Origin: Lentibacillus cibarius
GTDB taxonomy: Bacteria; Bacillota; Bacilli; Bacillales; Amphibacillaceae
Length of the DNA: 64,000 nt
Direction: 5' to 3'
Assembly: GCF_005887555.1 (NCBI RefSeq)
Contig: NZ_VCIA01000001.1
Location: 1,426,001 to 1,490,000, forward strand
Part shown: positions 36,977 through 45,949 of the stretch, one piece after another
Position numbering within the stretch: the stretch's first letter is position 1
How the letters are laid out: every line of letters begins with the position of its first letter
Notes under the pieces: generated by a model
What the model saw: only the letters and a program-made list of their open reading frames with translations
What the model was told of the DNA's origin: nothing
Databases searched by the model: none
Position numbers and translations under genes: made by a program

Positions 36977-37657
36977 TCACCACAACTTATCCAGCTTGCC
37001 ATGTACCAATTTCCATGTCCCCTTGATCTCTTGAACATTATAAACGTATTGATATCGATGACTGGTTTGTTCCCATCCTTCTTGAGTTGTAATGGTGCCT
37101 GCTAATGTTACTTCTTGCTCATTAGAAATGGCATTGATTTCATCAAGGTTATTGATCACATTTACATAACCTTCTTCAAAAGTGTCATACGGATGCCTAG
37201 TTTGCCATTCAGTAATCCAACAGTTATAGGCTGGCATGTATGAGCGGGTATTAATGTCATTAAAATAGTCAACTAGCATCGTCTTGGCTTCTATTTCATC
37301 AGTCGTATCATAGGGACTTATAAAACTTTCAGCAATATTGATATTTCTAGATTGATCTGAGGAAGTGACATCAATACCATCTATAGCCTCTGATTGATCT
37401 AGGGAAGGAAATTCGAACGTATTATATTCAGAATCGGGACGGCGTTTTGTACCTATTTCACCCGTATAGGGGTTAATGTTCCCGAATGTTGAAAAGTTAT
37501 TATAAAACAAACCATCAGGATCACTGCGATAATGAGGTTCTACATATGTCCCATCGTCTCTAAAGTATCCATCAACATAAACGTCTGCATACGCACTTGA
37601 GGTACTACACAGCATTATGAATATCAAAGCCGTAAATATCCATCTACTTTTTCTCAA
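36977..37657 (-). CDS. Secreted protein with GYFRDDGTYVEPHYRSDPDG motif
   Basis: The protein is about 226 residues if started at the TTG at 37657 (an upstream ATG at 37729 is in frame but lies ahead of an unlikely N-terminus). The signal peptide is WIFTALIFIMLCSTSSAYA, then cleavage before DVYV. The mature N-terminus has the FRDDGTYVEPHYRSDPDG and GNINPYTGEIGTK motifs found in secreted Bacillaceae proteins. The C-terminal domain (YQYVYNVQEIKGTWKLVHGK) resembles an NTF2-like/TcaA-type fold. Exported; substrate unknown. Confidence 0.7.
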   Translation of the reverse strand: MRKSRWIFTALIFIMLCSTSSAYADVYVDGYFRDDGTYVEPHYRSDPDGLFYNNFSTFGNINPYTGEIGTKRRPDSEYNTFEFPSLDQSEAIDGIDVTSSDQSRNINIAESFISPYDTTDEIEAKTMLVDYFNDINTRSYMPAYNCWITEWQTRHPYDTFEEGYVNVINNLDEINAISNEQEVTLAGTITTQEGWEQTSHRYQYVYNVQEIKGTWKLVHGKLDKLW

Positions 37658-37753
37658 TTGATCACATTCGTCCTTTGCTATAGTTCTCGTATTAATACAA
37701 TAACATTTTAATAAAAAAATTCCCATCAATACTACGAGGCAAGACAGTTCTCC

Positions 37754-37906
37754 CTAATCTATCTTATTGCTCATTATAGATACATCCGCTTTATCATTCC
37801 ACCGGTTATAATTGCTTCCCAAAATAAAAGCATCTTGATTGAAATATTTTTCACGAACATATCGTAATACTTTCTCACGATCTTCTTTATTGATCCATCT
37901 GATCAT
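37754..37906 (-). CDS. Possible 50-residue protein
   Basis: An ATG at 37906 opens MIRWINKEDREKVLRYVREK, ending NRWNDKADVSIMSNKID. The composition is protein-like and amphipathic, but the Shine-Dalgarno is weak (ACGGA) and the frame could be a gene remnant. No family was recognised. Confidence 0.35.
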   Translation of the reverse strand: MIRWINKEDREKVLRYVREKYFNQDAFILGSNYNRWNDKADVSIMSNKID

Positions 37907-38065
37907 TTCCGTTCGTTTTTTTCGAATTCATTATAATTACTATTTAGCAAATGAAAAGTCTGAACATTTCCCTTGACACATGCACCATCACTTGTTATAA
38001 AGAGGGATTGTTTATGGTATTCAATAAAATACGGGTGGTGACAGGCACCTAAGGAGGAGTCTGAC

Positions 38066-38905
38066 ATGCGAAAACAAGCCGTCGTTGCTGTTATTTCGGC
38101 TATTATCTTTTTCTGCGGCTCTCTTGCCGCTTGTTCTTCGGAAGGAAAAGATGCGTCCAAGGATTCAACGGAACAAGAAACGACATCCAATCATAATGAA
38201 GACCAAGAACAACAGAATAAGGAAGATGAGTCTGGGAATGAAAAGGAACATGATACAAGCAGCGATTTAGATCAACCTGAGTCATCTGCAAGCGACAGTT
38301 CCCAGTCTGCAAATGCACAGCAACTCAGAGATCAGCTAAAGATGGGAGAAGCAGCGATAAAACTCCCGACTTCTTTCCCCGAACAAGAAGATGACGCTGT
38401 CAAAGGAGACATCTCTACCAATAAAGAACAAACATACACTGTTAATTATCAAAATGAAGACAAAGCACCATTGGCAGAGATGTCGGCTACGCAATATGAC
38501 AACTCGGATCAATCCATTGCCAAAATAGAAAAGTTCCGAGATGGAAAACAAACAAAGCCTCGTGAAGAAGCAAGTGTTGACCTCGGACACGGCATCAACG
38601 GTTATATAGAAGGAGCGGCTGGTAATCTTTATTTAAGCTGGGAAGAAGGCAATTGGCTGATTGTTATTCATTCCCTCAACCAAGACCAGCTGGATCAACC
38701 GGCCATCGCACGACAAATGGTAGATTATCTGGAAAAATACACGCTTCCGGCCCCAGATGAGAAAGGATGTATTGTCGTCGATTATAAACAAGGAGGCAAT
38801 GACGTCACGGTTGATATCCGCTGGCAGGAAGGCGCAAACGTCTATCAACTAAAAACAGAGCAGGTGCCGTTAAATGCTCTGCAAATGGCAACATCAATAG
38901 AATAA
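38066..38905 (+). CDS. Lipoprotein
   Basis: This 279-residue protein starts ATG after AAGGAGG. The signal peptide ends in a lipobox (GSLAAC at about 18-23), so it is lipid-anchored on the outer face of the membrane. A long acidic low-complexity linker (about 25-95, E/D/S/N/Q-rich) leads to a folded domain (about 100-279) with NLYLSWEEGNWLIVIHSLNQ and VDYLEKYTLPAP. No known family was recognised. The linker's acidity suits a halophilic or alkaliphilic host. Two hairpin terminators follow. Confidence 0.8.
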   Translation: MRKQAVVAVISAIIFFCGSLAACSSEGKDASKDSTEQETTSNHNEDQEQQNKEDESGNEKEHDTSSDLDQPESSASDSSQSANAQQLRDQLKMGEAAIKLPTSFPEQEDDAVKGDISTNKEQTYTVNYQNEDKAPLAEMSATQYDNSDQSIAKIEKFRDGKQTKPREEASVDLGHGINGYIEGAAGNLYLSWEEGNWLIVIHSLNQDQLDQPAIARQMVDYLEKYTLPAPDEKGCIVVDYKQGGNDVTVDIRWQEGANVYQLKTEQVPLNALQMATSIE

Positions 38906-38972
38906 ATGTTTTAACTGGAAGTTACAGATTTGAGCGTCAGCCACTGCCTCTTCATTCGACAAACCCCGAGGC

Positions 38973-39010
38973 GTGACAGGCACTCCTAAAAGTGGTGCCT
39001 GTCCCTTTTT
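38973..39010 (+). terminator. Terminator built from the GACAGGCAC repeat
   Basis: GACAGGCAC (38975-38983) pairs with GTGCCTGTC (38995-39003), then CCTTTTTC. It shows how the GTGACAGGCACC half of the dispersed repeat can serve as a terminator arm. Confidence 0.75.
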
Positions 39011-39103
39011 CAAAAAAGGAAGCAGAAGAACCGTCCCTATGCTTCATTCCAGATTATAATGCCACGTCTGACTCTGACTTTTATGGCGGCTGAAATTAAC
39101 TAT

Positions 39104-39146
39104 AAAGCGAGAGATTGCCGATTATCCGCAGTCTCTCGCTATTTTT
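39104..39146 (+). terminator. Second terminator after the lipoprotein gene
   Basis: AGCGAGAGA (39104-39112) pairs with TCTCTCGCT (39131-39139), then ATTTTTATG. It is about 100 bp beyond the first. Confidence 0.65.
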
Positions 39147-39409
39147 ATGAACTGCAAGCCCTGTCATATGCTACCGAATACATCTGTTTTCAATTTGAGA
39201 TGAGTTGAAATTAAACCGCCAGTCAAGATTGTTGTTCCCGGATACATCTTTATATTTTGTCTTTATTTGTATTTATACCTGCCCGATCCTTTAAATAATC
39301 TTCGAGTTTCCCCTTTAATACTAAATACACCTTCAATTAAAATAATCACTTTATAACAAGAACATTAGGCATGTTCCAAACCATCATGTAAAATGATTGA
39401 TGGATCGAG
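39147..39409 (-). other. Intergenic with a short relic of the DWRFN family
   Basis: At 39200-39225 the minus strand reads LDWRFN, as in the relics at 20690 and 27350; the rest is unreadable. No intact gene. Confidence 0.35.
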
Positions 39410-40141
39410 TCATTGATTATAGGGTCCCCTAAACTTTAATTGTTTTAAGATGACTTCAATCGGTGTTTTCCGGTGAAACTCCCTTTCTTCCGGCTTTAAT
39501 GTGTTCAGGTACTGGGGATGATAAGTACGGATGGCGATTCTTGATAGCGATGGATGAGAACAGTGAGCAATATTCCTCTTGTTAAATGCCTCTACTTCTC
39601 GAAACTCGACACCCGGAAGATATGTCTCAAGGACAGTATCATAACCCGGTCCCGTAAGAAAAATCACAACGTCTGGTTTTAGAATCCTTAACTCTTCCTT
39701 AAAAACACAGAAATCCCTTTTGGTGATCTCTTGTGTTGCCTTGTTTGGCTTGCCTCTCTTTCCGCTTCTGCCAATCTTATAGATATTATTCCATGTGACA
39801 GACACTGAGGCATTTGGGAGTTCTTCTTCAATTTGAGAGATCCACTTTCTCATAAACTTCCAAAATAATGTCTTTTTGGCTTTGGTATCTTTATTCCAAA
39901 ACGTTTCGTAGAAGTCTTGAAGACCTTTCACATGATAGTGGCCAAATGTACCTTCCCAATCATTCGTTTCTTTCCCGACGAACATTATTTTGATATCTGC
40001 TTCCTGATAAGCCACTTCATCTGTAAGCTTTAAAAGTAGCGGATGCGTCGGTCTTTTACTTTTCGGAAGTGCCTTTATAGAGTTTCTAAGGTCATCCCAA
40101 TGTTGTTGGTATAGATGATACAAATGCTTGTTATAACTCAT
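39410..40141 (-). CDS. Uracil-DNA-glycosylase-like fold protein
   Basis: This 243-residue protein starts ATG after GGGAGGGG. IKIMFVGKETNDWEGTFGHY at about 50-70, SVTWNNIYKIGRSGKRG at about 120, LKPDVVIFLTGPGYD and the late RTYHPQYLNTLKPEE match the strand-motif order of the UDG superfamily (substrate-binding G.E, N-containing loop, HP motif). Whether it excises bases is unknown; distant UDG-like proteins occur in accessory regions. It is a lone gene. Confidence 0.55.
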   Translation of the reverse strand: MSYNKHLYHLYQQHWDDLRNSIKALPKSKRPTHPLLLKLTDEVAYQEADIKIMFVGKETNDWEGTFGHYHVKGLQDFYETFWNKDTKAKKTLFWKFMRKWISQIEEELPNASVSVTWNNIYKIGRSGKRGKPNKATQEITKRDFCVFKEELRILKPDVVIFLTGPGYDTVLETYLPGVEFREVEAFNKRNIAHCSHPSLSRIAIRTYHPQYLNTLKPEEREFHRKTPIEVILKQLKFRGPYNQ

Positions 40142-40354
40142 CAGTGTCCCCTCCCAGTAATATATGAGAAACCACTATTAATACAAACGGAAGAAGATGG
40201 ATAAGGTTCCTTCATAGCGTATTGGTTAGATATTAGGATGAAGCGGAGAAATCATTTATACAAGAAAATAAAGTTAATAGTGAAAGGATTGTTTAGTCCT
40301 TGGAAGGAGCAGCCAAAAATGAAAAGGCAAACTCTGCTTATTCTTTGCTGGTTC

Positions 40355-40795
40355 GGATTTTTGGAAACGAAATGAAAAGGAAGCGAGAGAAAGTGTTGAT
40401 TAAAATTTCAGATTAACACATTTAAAGAGCAGCCACAGTATGTTGTCCTTTTTCTATATTTATAAAAAAAGAAGAAAAAGAAAAACCCTGCAGAGATTGC
40501 TCTCCACAGGACTTCCTCAATGTCAAGAACAATCGTTCAACATATTCTGGGTCATGACAAAGCCACCTCAGCTAATTTAAAATGTCGCTCATTCGAGTAT
40601 TTAGAAACGAAAAGGAAGCAGGGGAAGTCTTGATTAAAGCTATGGATTAACATTTTTCAAGTCCATTTCTTGCCCATTTTTCTTCTTTTACAAAAATAAA
40701 GCAAAAAGAAAAGCCCTGCAGAGATTACTCTCCACAGAGCCTTTCAAAAGCCGAGAACATTCGTTCGACATATTTCGGGTGGTGACAGGCACCCA
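40355..40795. repeat. Diverged tandem duplication carrying two hairpin-repeat copies
   Basis: Units at about 40355-40562 and 40590-40795 share GAAACGAAA, AAAAGGAAGC, TTGATTAAA, GGATTAACA/AGATTAACA, and then the dispersed repeat (CCCTGCAGAGATT, TCGTTC, GTGACAGGCACC). The spacing of about 220-230 bp indicates a local tandem duplication. Confidence 0.65.
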
Positions 40796-40799
40796 AGCC

Positions 40800-40913
40800 C
40801 AAAATATTAGCCAAGAACTGAACGAGTTAATCCTTGCCTATCAAAAGGCTATTACCGCCAAAAGTGAGACTGATTATACGTATGAGGAAAAGCATCTTTT
40901 AAATTTAGTCTAA
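40800..40913 (+). pseudogene. C-terminal relic of a Spo0E-like gene
   Basis: The frame reads NISQELNELILAYQKAITAK to a normal stop. It matches the second half of the Spo0E protein at 30907 but has no N-terminal half or start; the dispersed repeat abuts its broken end. It marks the edge of a duplicated spo0E/zinc-ribbon/HNH segment. Confidence 0.8.
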
Positions 40914-41095
40914 CATTTTCTTCTATGATTCTTGTTCAAGACAAGGGTAAGTGTCAAAAAGGCCAAATATCGCATAGCAAGGTTCATATTCCGAAGATGT
41001 ATTAATCAGGGTTTAGCTGATTGTAGAGAATGTCTCTTCAGGGGCCATTTTTTTCATATCAGGAAGACAATATACAGATGAAAAGGATGGGGTAA

Positions 41096-41290
41096 ATGAG
41101 AAGACTTAATGATAGCAAAGAAGTTTGCCCTTTTTGCGGAGCGGATCTGCAGGGAGAATCGATACCCAAGGAAATACAACTAGTATGGCGCGACTCATTT
41201 TACTAGAAAAATCGGCATTTCAAGTATTGAAGAAGATCGTATTGTAAAATGGCAATGTCCTGATTGTAGTCAGAAAGGGAGCGGGGATAA
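41096..41290 (+). pseudogene. Zinc-ribbon family member, frameshifted
   Basis: The ATG lies behind GATGGGG. MRRLNDSKEVCPFCGADLQG is followed by a frameshift near 41175 and stop; the shifted frame continues RKIGISSIEEDRIVKWQCPD and a second shift removes the last ribbon. It is the duplicate of 31348-31545. Confidence 0.75.
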
Positions 41291-41325
41291 AAAGAGACCT
41301 GTAGAGATTTCTCTCTCCACAGAAC
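41290..41325 (-). terminator. Hairpin repeat core after HNH copy 2
   Basis: CCTGTAGAGATTTCTCTCTC, then CACAG. It holds the same position as the core at 31550-31582 relative to the paralogous HNH gene. Confidence 0.5.
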
Positions 41326-41374
41326 TCTTCTATCACCTTTATCGTTTTAAAGCGATTGGGTCTGAACCTGATAT

Positions 41375-41953
41375 TTAACTTGGTTGTTGTAATCTGAGCT
41401 TGATGATTTCTAAGTATTCTTTATACCTCTTGTCGGCTTTCTCACTATTACATTCTTCACAGGAGCAAACACAATTTCTCGGTGTACTTAATCCGCCTTT
41501 CGACTTAGAAATCATATGATCAATCGTGTCACCGTAGAAACCGCAGTAATGGCATGTATAGCCATCACGTTCCAAAATAAACGCCTTTAACGTTTTTCTG
41601 TTGAAAAAATGATGAATTAATGTGCTATGAAAAATTCCAGCTGCTCCTTCTTCCACCAACTTCTTAGCTTTGTCATAGCTTACGGTATTTTCAAATTTAT
41701 AATTACTTGAATCCCGGCCGCGAATGGTAATTTCTTTAGACGCATCTAATACAGACGTATCAAAGCTATATTCTTGTTTAGGTCCAAGAATTTTTTCATA
41801 CTTACGATCTTTGCAATCCCAACAGTAAGATTTTCTTTTCGTTCGATTACTCATTCTCCCACCTCTTGTTGGGAAGTTTTTCAGATATTTATAGTCATCA
41901 CATATTTTACACTTCTTATAGAGCCTACAAGCATCACCGATACTGACACCCAC
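41375..41953 (-). CDS. HNH endonuclease with N-terminal zinc ribbon (copy 2)
   Basis: This protein is about 192 residues from a GTG at 41953 placed after GGAGGCG, the same Shine-Dalgarno as in copy 1. It is largely identical to the protein at 31626: a shared ribbon (CKICDDYKYLKNF, CWDCKDRKYE), an identical EITIRGRDSSNYKFENTVSY block, and an HNH domain CHYCGFYGDTIDHMISKSKG, then CVCSCEECNSEKAD. The K-I-P to M-I-S change sits next to the catalytic H. It arose with the neighbouring zinc-ribbon and Spo0E relics by segmental duplication. Confidence 0.85.
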   Translation of the reverse strand: MGVSIGDACRLYKKCKICDDYKYLKNFPTRGGRMSNRTKRKSYCWDCKDRKYEKILGPKQEYSFDTSVLDASKEITIRGRDSSNYKFENTVSYDKAKKLVEEGAAGIFHSTLIHHFFNRKTLKAFILERDGYTCHYCGFYGDTIDHMISKSKGGLSTPRNCVCSCEECNSEKADKRYKEYLEIIKLRLQQPS

Positions 41954-42031
41954 TTTTATCGCCTCCAACATGATCACTATAGCAGCCATCATTTGCCCCC
42001 GAAATTCATGCCTCAAAGCTTTGATTTCAAA

Positions 42032-43027
42032 TTAGCCCTTGGCCATTGTCCAAATATGAGGTTCCTTGGTGGCTCTCTTTTGTAGCTTCAACATTGATTT
42101 ATCAATATTTCCGCAAGCCTTACTAATCATATATGAACGAAATTCAAAACCTCTTTTTGATAACTTTTCATCATCAATTAATTTAACCAATTCATACCGA
42201 GTGTCGGTCACCTCAAAGTATTCATTAAAAATATGACGATCATAGAAAACGGCTTTCTCTATAACGGACTCCAGCTGTTCAGGATCTTTATCATAAATGT
42301 CCGGGTTATATTTCTTTTCAACATAATACATTACTTCTGTCTTCAAAAAATTGTATAGCTCTGGATAATCCGTTATCGATTCATCATCAATTAATTCCTG
42401 ATCTCCCATTCCTTCCCCCTCCAAATTGCATTTATTATCCTCTTTGGCTTTACCATCGCACGATTCATCATGTCTTTGGCTAATTAAACTCATATATTCG
42501 GGAAGTAAACCAACCCATATGATTTTAACTATTTCATCATAGTTGTACAGAATATCATCTATCTCATTAATTTCTGTCCTGTAAAGATAGTCTCTATTAT
42601 TTAACGCTTCCCTAAGTATTGGGATAATTTCACCTAGCTGCCGAAAAGTAGCATATACTCGTCCATCTCCTAACGTAACATCTGATTCATACTCAGAGTT
42701 AACTTCCATAATTGAACTTTGATGAATTTCATACCCAGCAACACATCTAAAATATTTTCTTATTTCACGTTGCCGTTTAGTATTGAAACGATAGTTATTA
42801 TAAAGCTCTGACATAATTGCAATTAAAAGTGAAGCCGTTATACCAGTCAAGATTGATAATGAGATCTCATACACTTTTAAGTTTTCATCCATGTTCATAA
42901 TAGTAACAACTAGCACAATGCACGTTAAAACCAAGAATAAAAAACTAAATGCCACAGGTGTTATTGGTCGGAACAAAAAAGCAACACTATACCTTAAATT
43001 TTTAAGCCAAATTTTTACCTTCACCAT
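42032..43027 (-). CDS. Hypothetical membrane protein with large cytosolic domain
   Basis: This protein is 331 residues. Two membrane helices lie at about 24-43 (VAFSFLFLVLTCIVLVVTIM) and 53-70. The cytosolic part is mostly helical with an acidic insert (about 200-225). No family was recognised. The Shine-Dalgarno is AAAGG. The layout of two helices plus a helical domain is similar to other proteins at 24057 and 46296; an effector or abortive-infection role is possible but unproven. Confidence 0.6.
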   Translation of the reverse strand: MVKVKIWLKNLRYSVAFLFRPITPVAFSFLFLVLTCIVLVVTIMNMDENLKVYEISLSILTGITASLLIAIMSELYNNYRFNTKRQREIRKYFRCVAGYEIHQSSIMEVNSEYESDVTLGDGRVYATFRQLGEIIPILREALNNRDYLYRTEINEIDDILYNYDEIVKIIWVGLLPEYMSLISQRHDESCDGKAKEDNKCNLEGEGMGDQELIDDESITDYPELYNFLKTEVMYYVEKKYNPDIYDKDPEQLESVIEKAVFYDRHIFNEYFEVTDTRYELVKLIDDEKLSKRGFEFRSYMISKACGNIDKSMLKLQKRATKEPHIWTMAKG

Positions 43028-43267
43028 TTTTAGCGACCTTTCATATTTTTATCCTTTTGTATTGCTATCTCTTTCAGTCTAATCATTCATCCAAATCCCC
43101 CAAATTTGTAATTGGAATCACTCCTACAGTTGTCGTAGAGGAAAAGTCAATTTTTCATTATGTGATAATAACGTTTTTAAATATGTTTTCATGATTTTCA
43201 CTTCTCTTCCTAAAATATTATTGCAATACACATCAAGAAGTAGCAAAATATTAGGAATAGCAAATGC

Positions 43268-43696
43268 TTATAAAGCTATTACATCATAATCCATTTTACT
43301 TAATTTTTCTTTACCACAACAATAACCTGACTTTTGCCTAAAGTTTTCTTTCACATATTCGCTGTTAATTTCATAAATATGAAACTTATTGTAGTGCTGA
43401 TCATTCCTTAACAAACTGCTTGGACCCACTACCAATAAAACTAAATCATATTCGTCGGGATCTCCAAAATATTCATTTGTTCTTTTGGCGGAGTTATGAA
43501 ATTTAATTTGATACTTTTTTCCACCCTTTATTCCATCATACCCTTTTTGTCTTCCAGATTGGCATAGCTCGATACCATACTTCTGTTGGCAAATATACTC
43601 ACCTATATCCCCTAAATACTTATCTGATCTCACGACACCTTTTTCTCTTAGTTCCTTAACAGACTTAAAGAAACTTATTATGGCATCTTTCTCCAT
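43268..43696 (-). CDS. PD-(D/E)XK-type nuclease-like protein (DUF6998-like)
   Basis: This 142-residue protein starts ATG behind GGGGTGATAG. SDKYLGDIGEYICQQKYGIE, then GRQKGYDGIKGGKKYQIKFH fits the E...D...QxK order of a small restriction-like fold, as in DUF6998-type proteins. A C-terminal YCCGKEKLSK segment adds a cysteine pair. It probably acts on nucleic acid. It is a single gene with no methyltransferase nearby. Confidence 0.6.
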   Translation of the reverse strand: MEKDAIISFFKSVKELREKGVVRSDKYLGDIGEYICQQKYGIELCQSGRQKGYDGIKGGKKYQIKFHNSAKRTNEYFGDPDEYDLVLLVVGPSSLLRNDQHYNKFHIYEINSEYVKENFRQKSGYCCGKEKLSKMDYDVIAL

Positions 43697-43794
43697 TACT
43701 ATCACCCCAATTATATTATAACTTATTTAAACACTTTCTGATTGTGATGAACTAATTACTTTCTAACAATTCATGCTTTGTTCTAAAAATAAAA

Positions 43795-43885
43795 AAGCCT
43801 TCAGATATTTCTCTCCACAAGACTTGCCTATTAACCTATCATTCTTTCAACAAACAATGACATATATCTAAGAGTGACAGCACTA
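43795..43885 (-). repeat. Dispersed hairpin repeat, degenerate copy
   Basis: GCCTTCAGATATTTCTCTCC, ACAAGACTT, TTCAACAAA and GTGACAGCAC. More diverged than other copies; same orientation. Confidence 0.55.
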
Positions 43886-43939
43886 AGGAAAATCTTGTTA
43901 TAATCTGTATAAGAGAGGTTGAAAGGGTGGAGGCTAATC

Positions 43940-44569
43940 GTGAGTAAAATAAAATCTTTTATTAAAAGAAAAGTTTTTTTACTAGATGATTTAAATGAAG
44001 CAAATAGTTATTTAAAGTATATCGGAAGCGCATTTGTCATTTTAGGAATATTGTATTTTTTTGGATGAGTTGATTTAACTAATTTAACAATTATTTCATT
44101 TTCTTTTGCAGGAATACTATTTGTTTTTAGTGATTTTATTGAACTAGCAATTTTAGAAGCAAACGAGAAGGTAAATAAACCATTATTAAAGATAGGGTTA
44201 TTAAAAATAATTAAACGTATAGTCATCCTTTTTGCAGTTCTTTCGTTAATCCTAGTTCCGTTTTTGAAATTTGAGTTTTTAACTGAATTAAGTAGTGTTA
44301 TTAGCACAGCTTTCACCTTCTCGGCAATTGGTTTAACGATTTTAAGATTAGGTTTAAATTATGACAAAAAGTTATTGGACTTTTATGTTGAAGTGGCTAC
44401 TGAAGTAACTAATGTATTTAATGAATTAGAAAATGAACAAAAGGAAAAGAGGAATTTAGAAGAAATCATTAAAAATCTAGAAGATAGACAAGCTGTATTG
44501 GAGTCTAAGATAGCGACTTTAGAAAAGAAAGATGATAATGTTGTTAGTAGTGATAATAGACTAGAATAG
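43940..44569 (+). pseudogene. Membrane/coiled-coil protein interrupted by one TGA
   Basis: A GTG start behind GGTGGAGG gives 209 codons, open except for a TGA at 44066-44068 (GILYFFG, stop, VDLTNLTIISFSFAGILFVF). TGG in place of TGA would restore it. Membrane helices lie before and after the stop and at about 90-107 and 117-137, followed by a coiled coil (NELENEQKEKRNLEEIIKNL). The C-terminal part could be started internally at 44264. One substitution from intact. Confidence 0.65.
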
Positions 44570-44749
44570 GGAAAGTGCTTGTGGTCAATTCCCAATCAGC
44601 AGCAGCTACTACTAATCATTAAACTCTTGTTTTAATACGGCACTATTTGTAAATGTAGCTGACAGCCCCTCAACTACTCATTCTTTGAAGCAGTGGGGGG
44701 GGGCTGAAACCTTTACTTGGAACAAGGAACCTGTCCACGTGTCCCTCCT

Positions 44750-44800
44750 AATCAGATGGCAATGTTCTCAATGTGAACGGGAATGTAGCGAAGTGAAAGG
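44750..44800 (+). pseudogene. C-terminal fragment of the zinc-ribbon family
   Basis: LIRWQCSQCEREC matches the final knuckle of the family (IVKWQCPDCGKEWE). Only this fragment remains. Confidence 0.5.
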
Positions 44801-44939
44801 GGGGGCATAGCAGCGACTTCTGCCATTTTCTAATATTTTTAACAATTATAAACGTATTGAGTATTCTAGTTAGTAGAAAGAGGAAGATCCAAGTACTTGC
44901 GAAGCACACCTTCTAATTATTCTAAAACGGGGTGATATT

Positions 44940-45908
44940 TTGACAGTAAACAAGCTAGATATATATACGATGATTAGTAAACTCATGGAAGATTATGATC
45001 AATTTGAATCACTTTATATTACATTTAAGATTCCGTTTTCTCTCAAGTGGATTGGCCCAGTTGATGTAAAAGTAAATAATGTGGATGTTAAAATAAATTT
45101 AAATAACCATTTTAAAAGTGAAGAAGAACAAAGAAAAACAAGTGGAGAATATATAATAGCGGGAAATGCGGAATTAATTAGGGAAAGACATGGATTACTA
45201 TCCTATACTGAACTCAGCGTCACTTTCAACACTTTTAATAGTGATTATGATTACGTAGAATTATCAATTGCCTCTATAAATAAATTATTAGATGTTTATA
45301 AAATTTATAATCCAGAAGAATATCACATTCAAAATATCAAAAAAGATGATTTGTTAGATGGTATTCAATATAGTTGCCTTTTTCAAAATAGAAGGCCAAT
45401 AAGCGGTTTCCTGTCCTTTCGTGGAATTACTTCTCGAACAGAGAGGATACAAGTTCCTAAAAAGGCTAGTGATTATCTTTCATCCAATAAATCTTACTCG
45501 TACTGGAAGTTAGCATTAGCTAACGCAAAAAGTAGATTTTACCTTGAAGATTATCCCATGACGATTGTTGAGGCCAATATTGCATTAGAAAGCTTTATTT
45601 ATGAACATATTTATGAACGATTAAAAACTAGGTGGAGAAAAAAGGATATCGATAACTTTCTTTGCAAATTCAATGGAAAACGTCATCCAAGTATACATAG
45701 AGTAATTAAAAAAATGTACATTGAAGTTCCTTTACCAAATATGAAAAGTTATAAAATGCTAGATAAACAAATAAACAAGATAACGGAGTACAGAAACCAC
45801 ATTGTTCATGGAAACAGACCTCCGTTAATTTCTAAAGAATATGCAAAAGAAGCATTGGATACTCTTGAACATTTAATTGAAGAATCTATATCATCTTGTG
45901 TATATTGA
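44940..45908 (+). CDS. HEPN-like protein
   Basis: This protein is 322 residues from a TTG behind GGGGTGATA. The N-terminal beta-rich domain (1-170) is unassigned. The C-terminal helical domain (about 180-318) has NAKSRFYLEDYPMTIVEANI, then YRNHIVHGNRPP at about 283; RNHIVH fits the R-x4-6-H motif of HEPN RNases. HEPN domains act in toxin, CRISPR and anti-phage systems. No partner nucleotidyltransferase is adjacent. Confidence 0.6.
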   Translation: MTVNKLDIYTMISKLMEDYDQFESLYITFKIPFSLKWIGPVDVKVNNVDVKINLNNHFKSEEEQRKTSGEYIIAGNAELIRERHGLLSYTELSVTFNTFNSDYDYVELSIASINKLLDVYKIYNPEEYHIQNIKKDDLLDGIQYSCLFQNRRPISGFLSFRGITSRTERIQVPKKASDYLSSNKSYSYWKLALANAKSRFYLEDYPMTIVEANIALESFIYEHIYERLKTRWRKKDIDNFLCKFNGKRHPSIHRVIKKMYIEVPLPNMKSYKMLDKQINKITEYRNHIVHGNRPPLISKEYAKEALDTLEHLIEESISSCVY

Positions 45909-45949
45909 TTTCATTATTCAATTACATCCGCAATTATGCGGTGAAGAAA

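Noticed and set aside
37903..38190. 95-codon minus-strand frame opposite the lipoprotein start
   Set aside because: Antisense to a well supported lipoprotein signal peptide and ribosome binding site.
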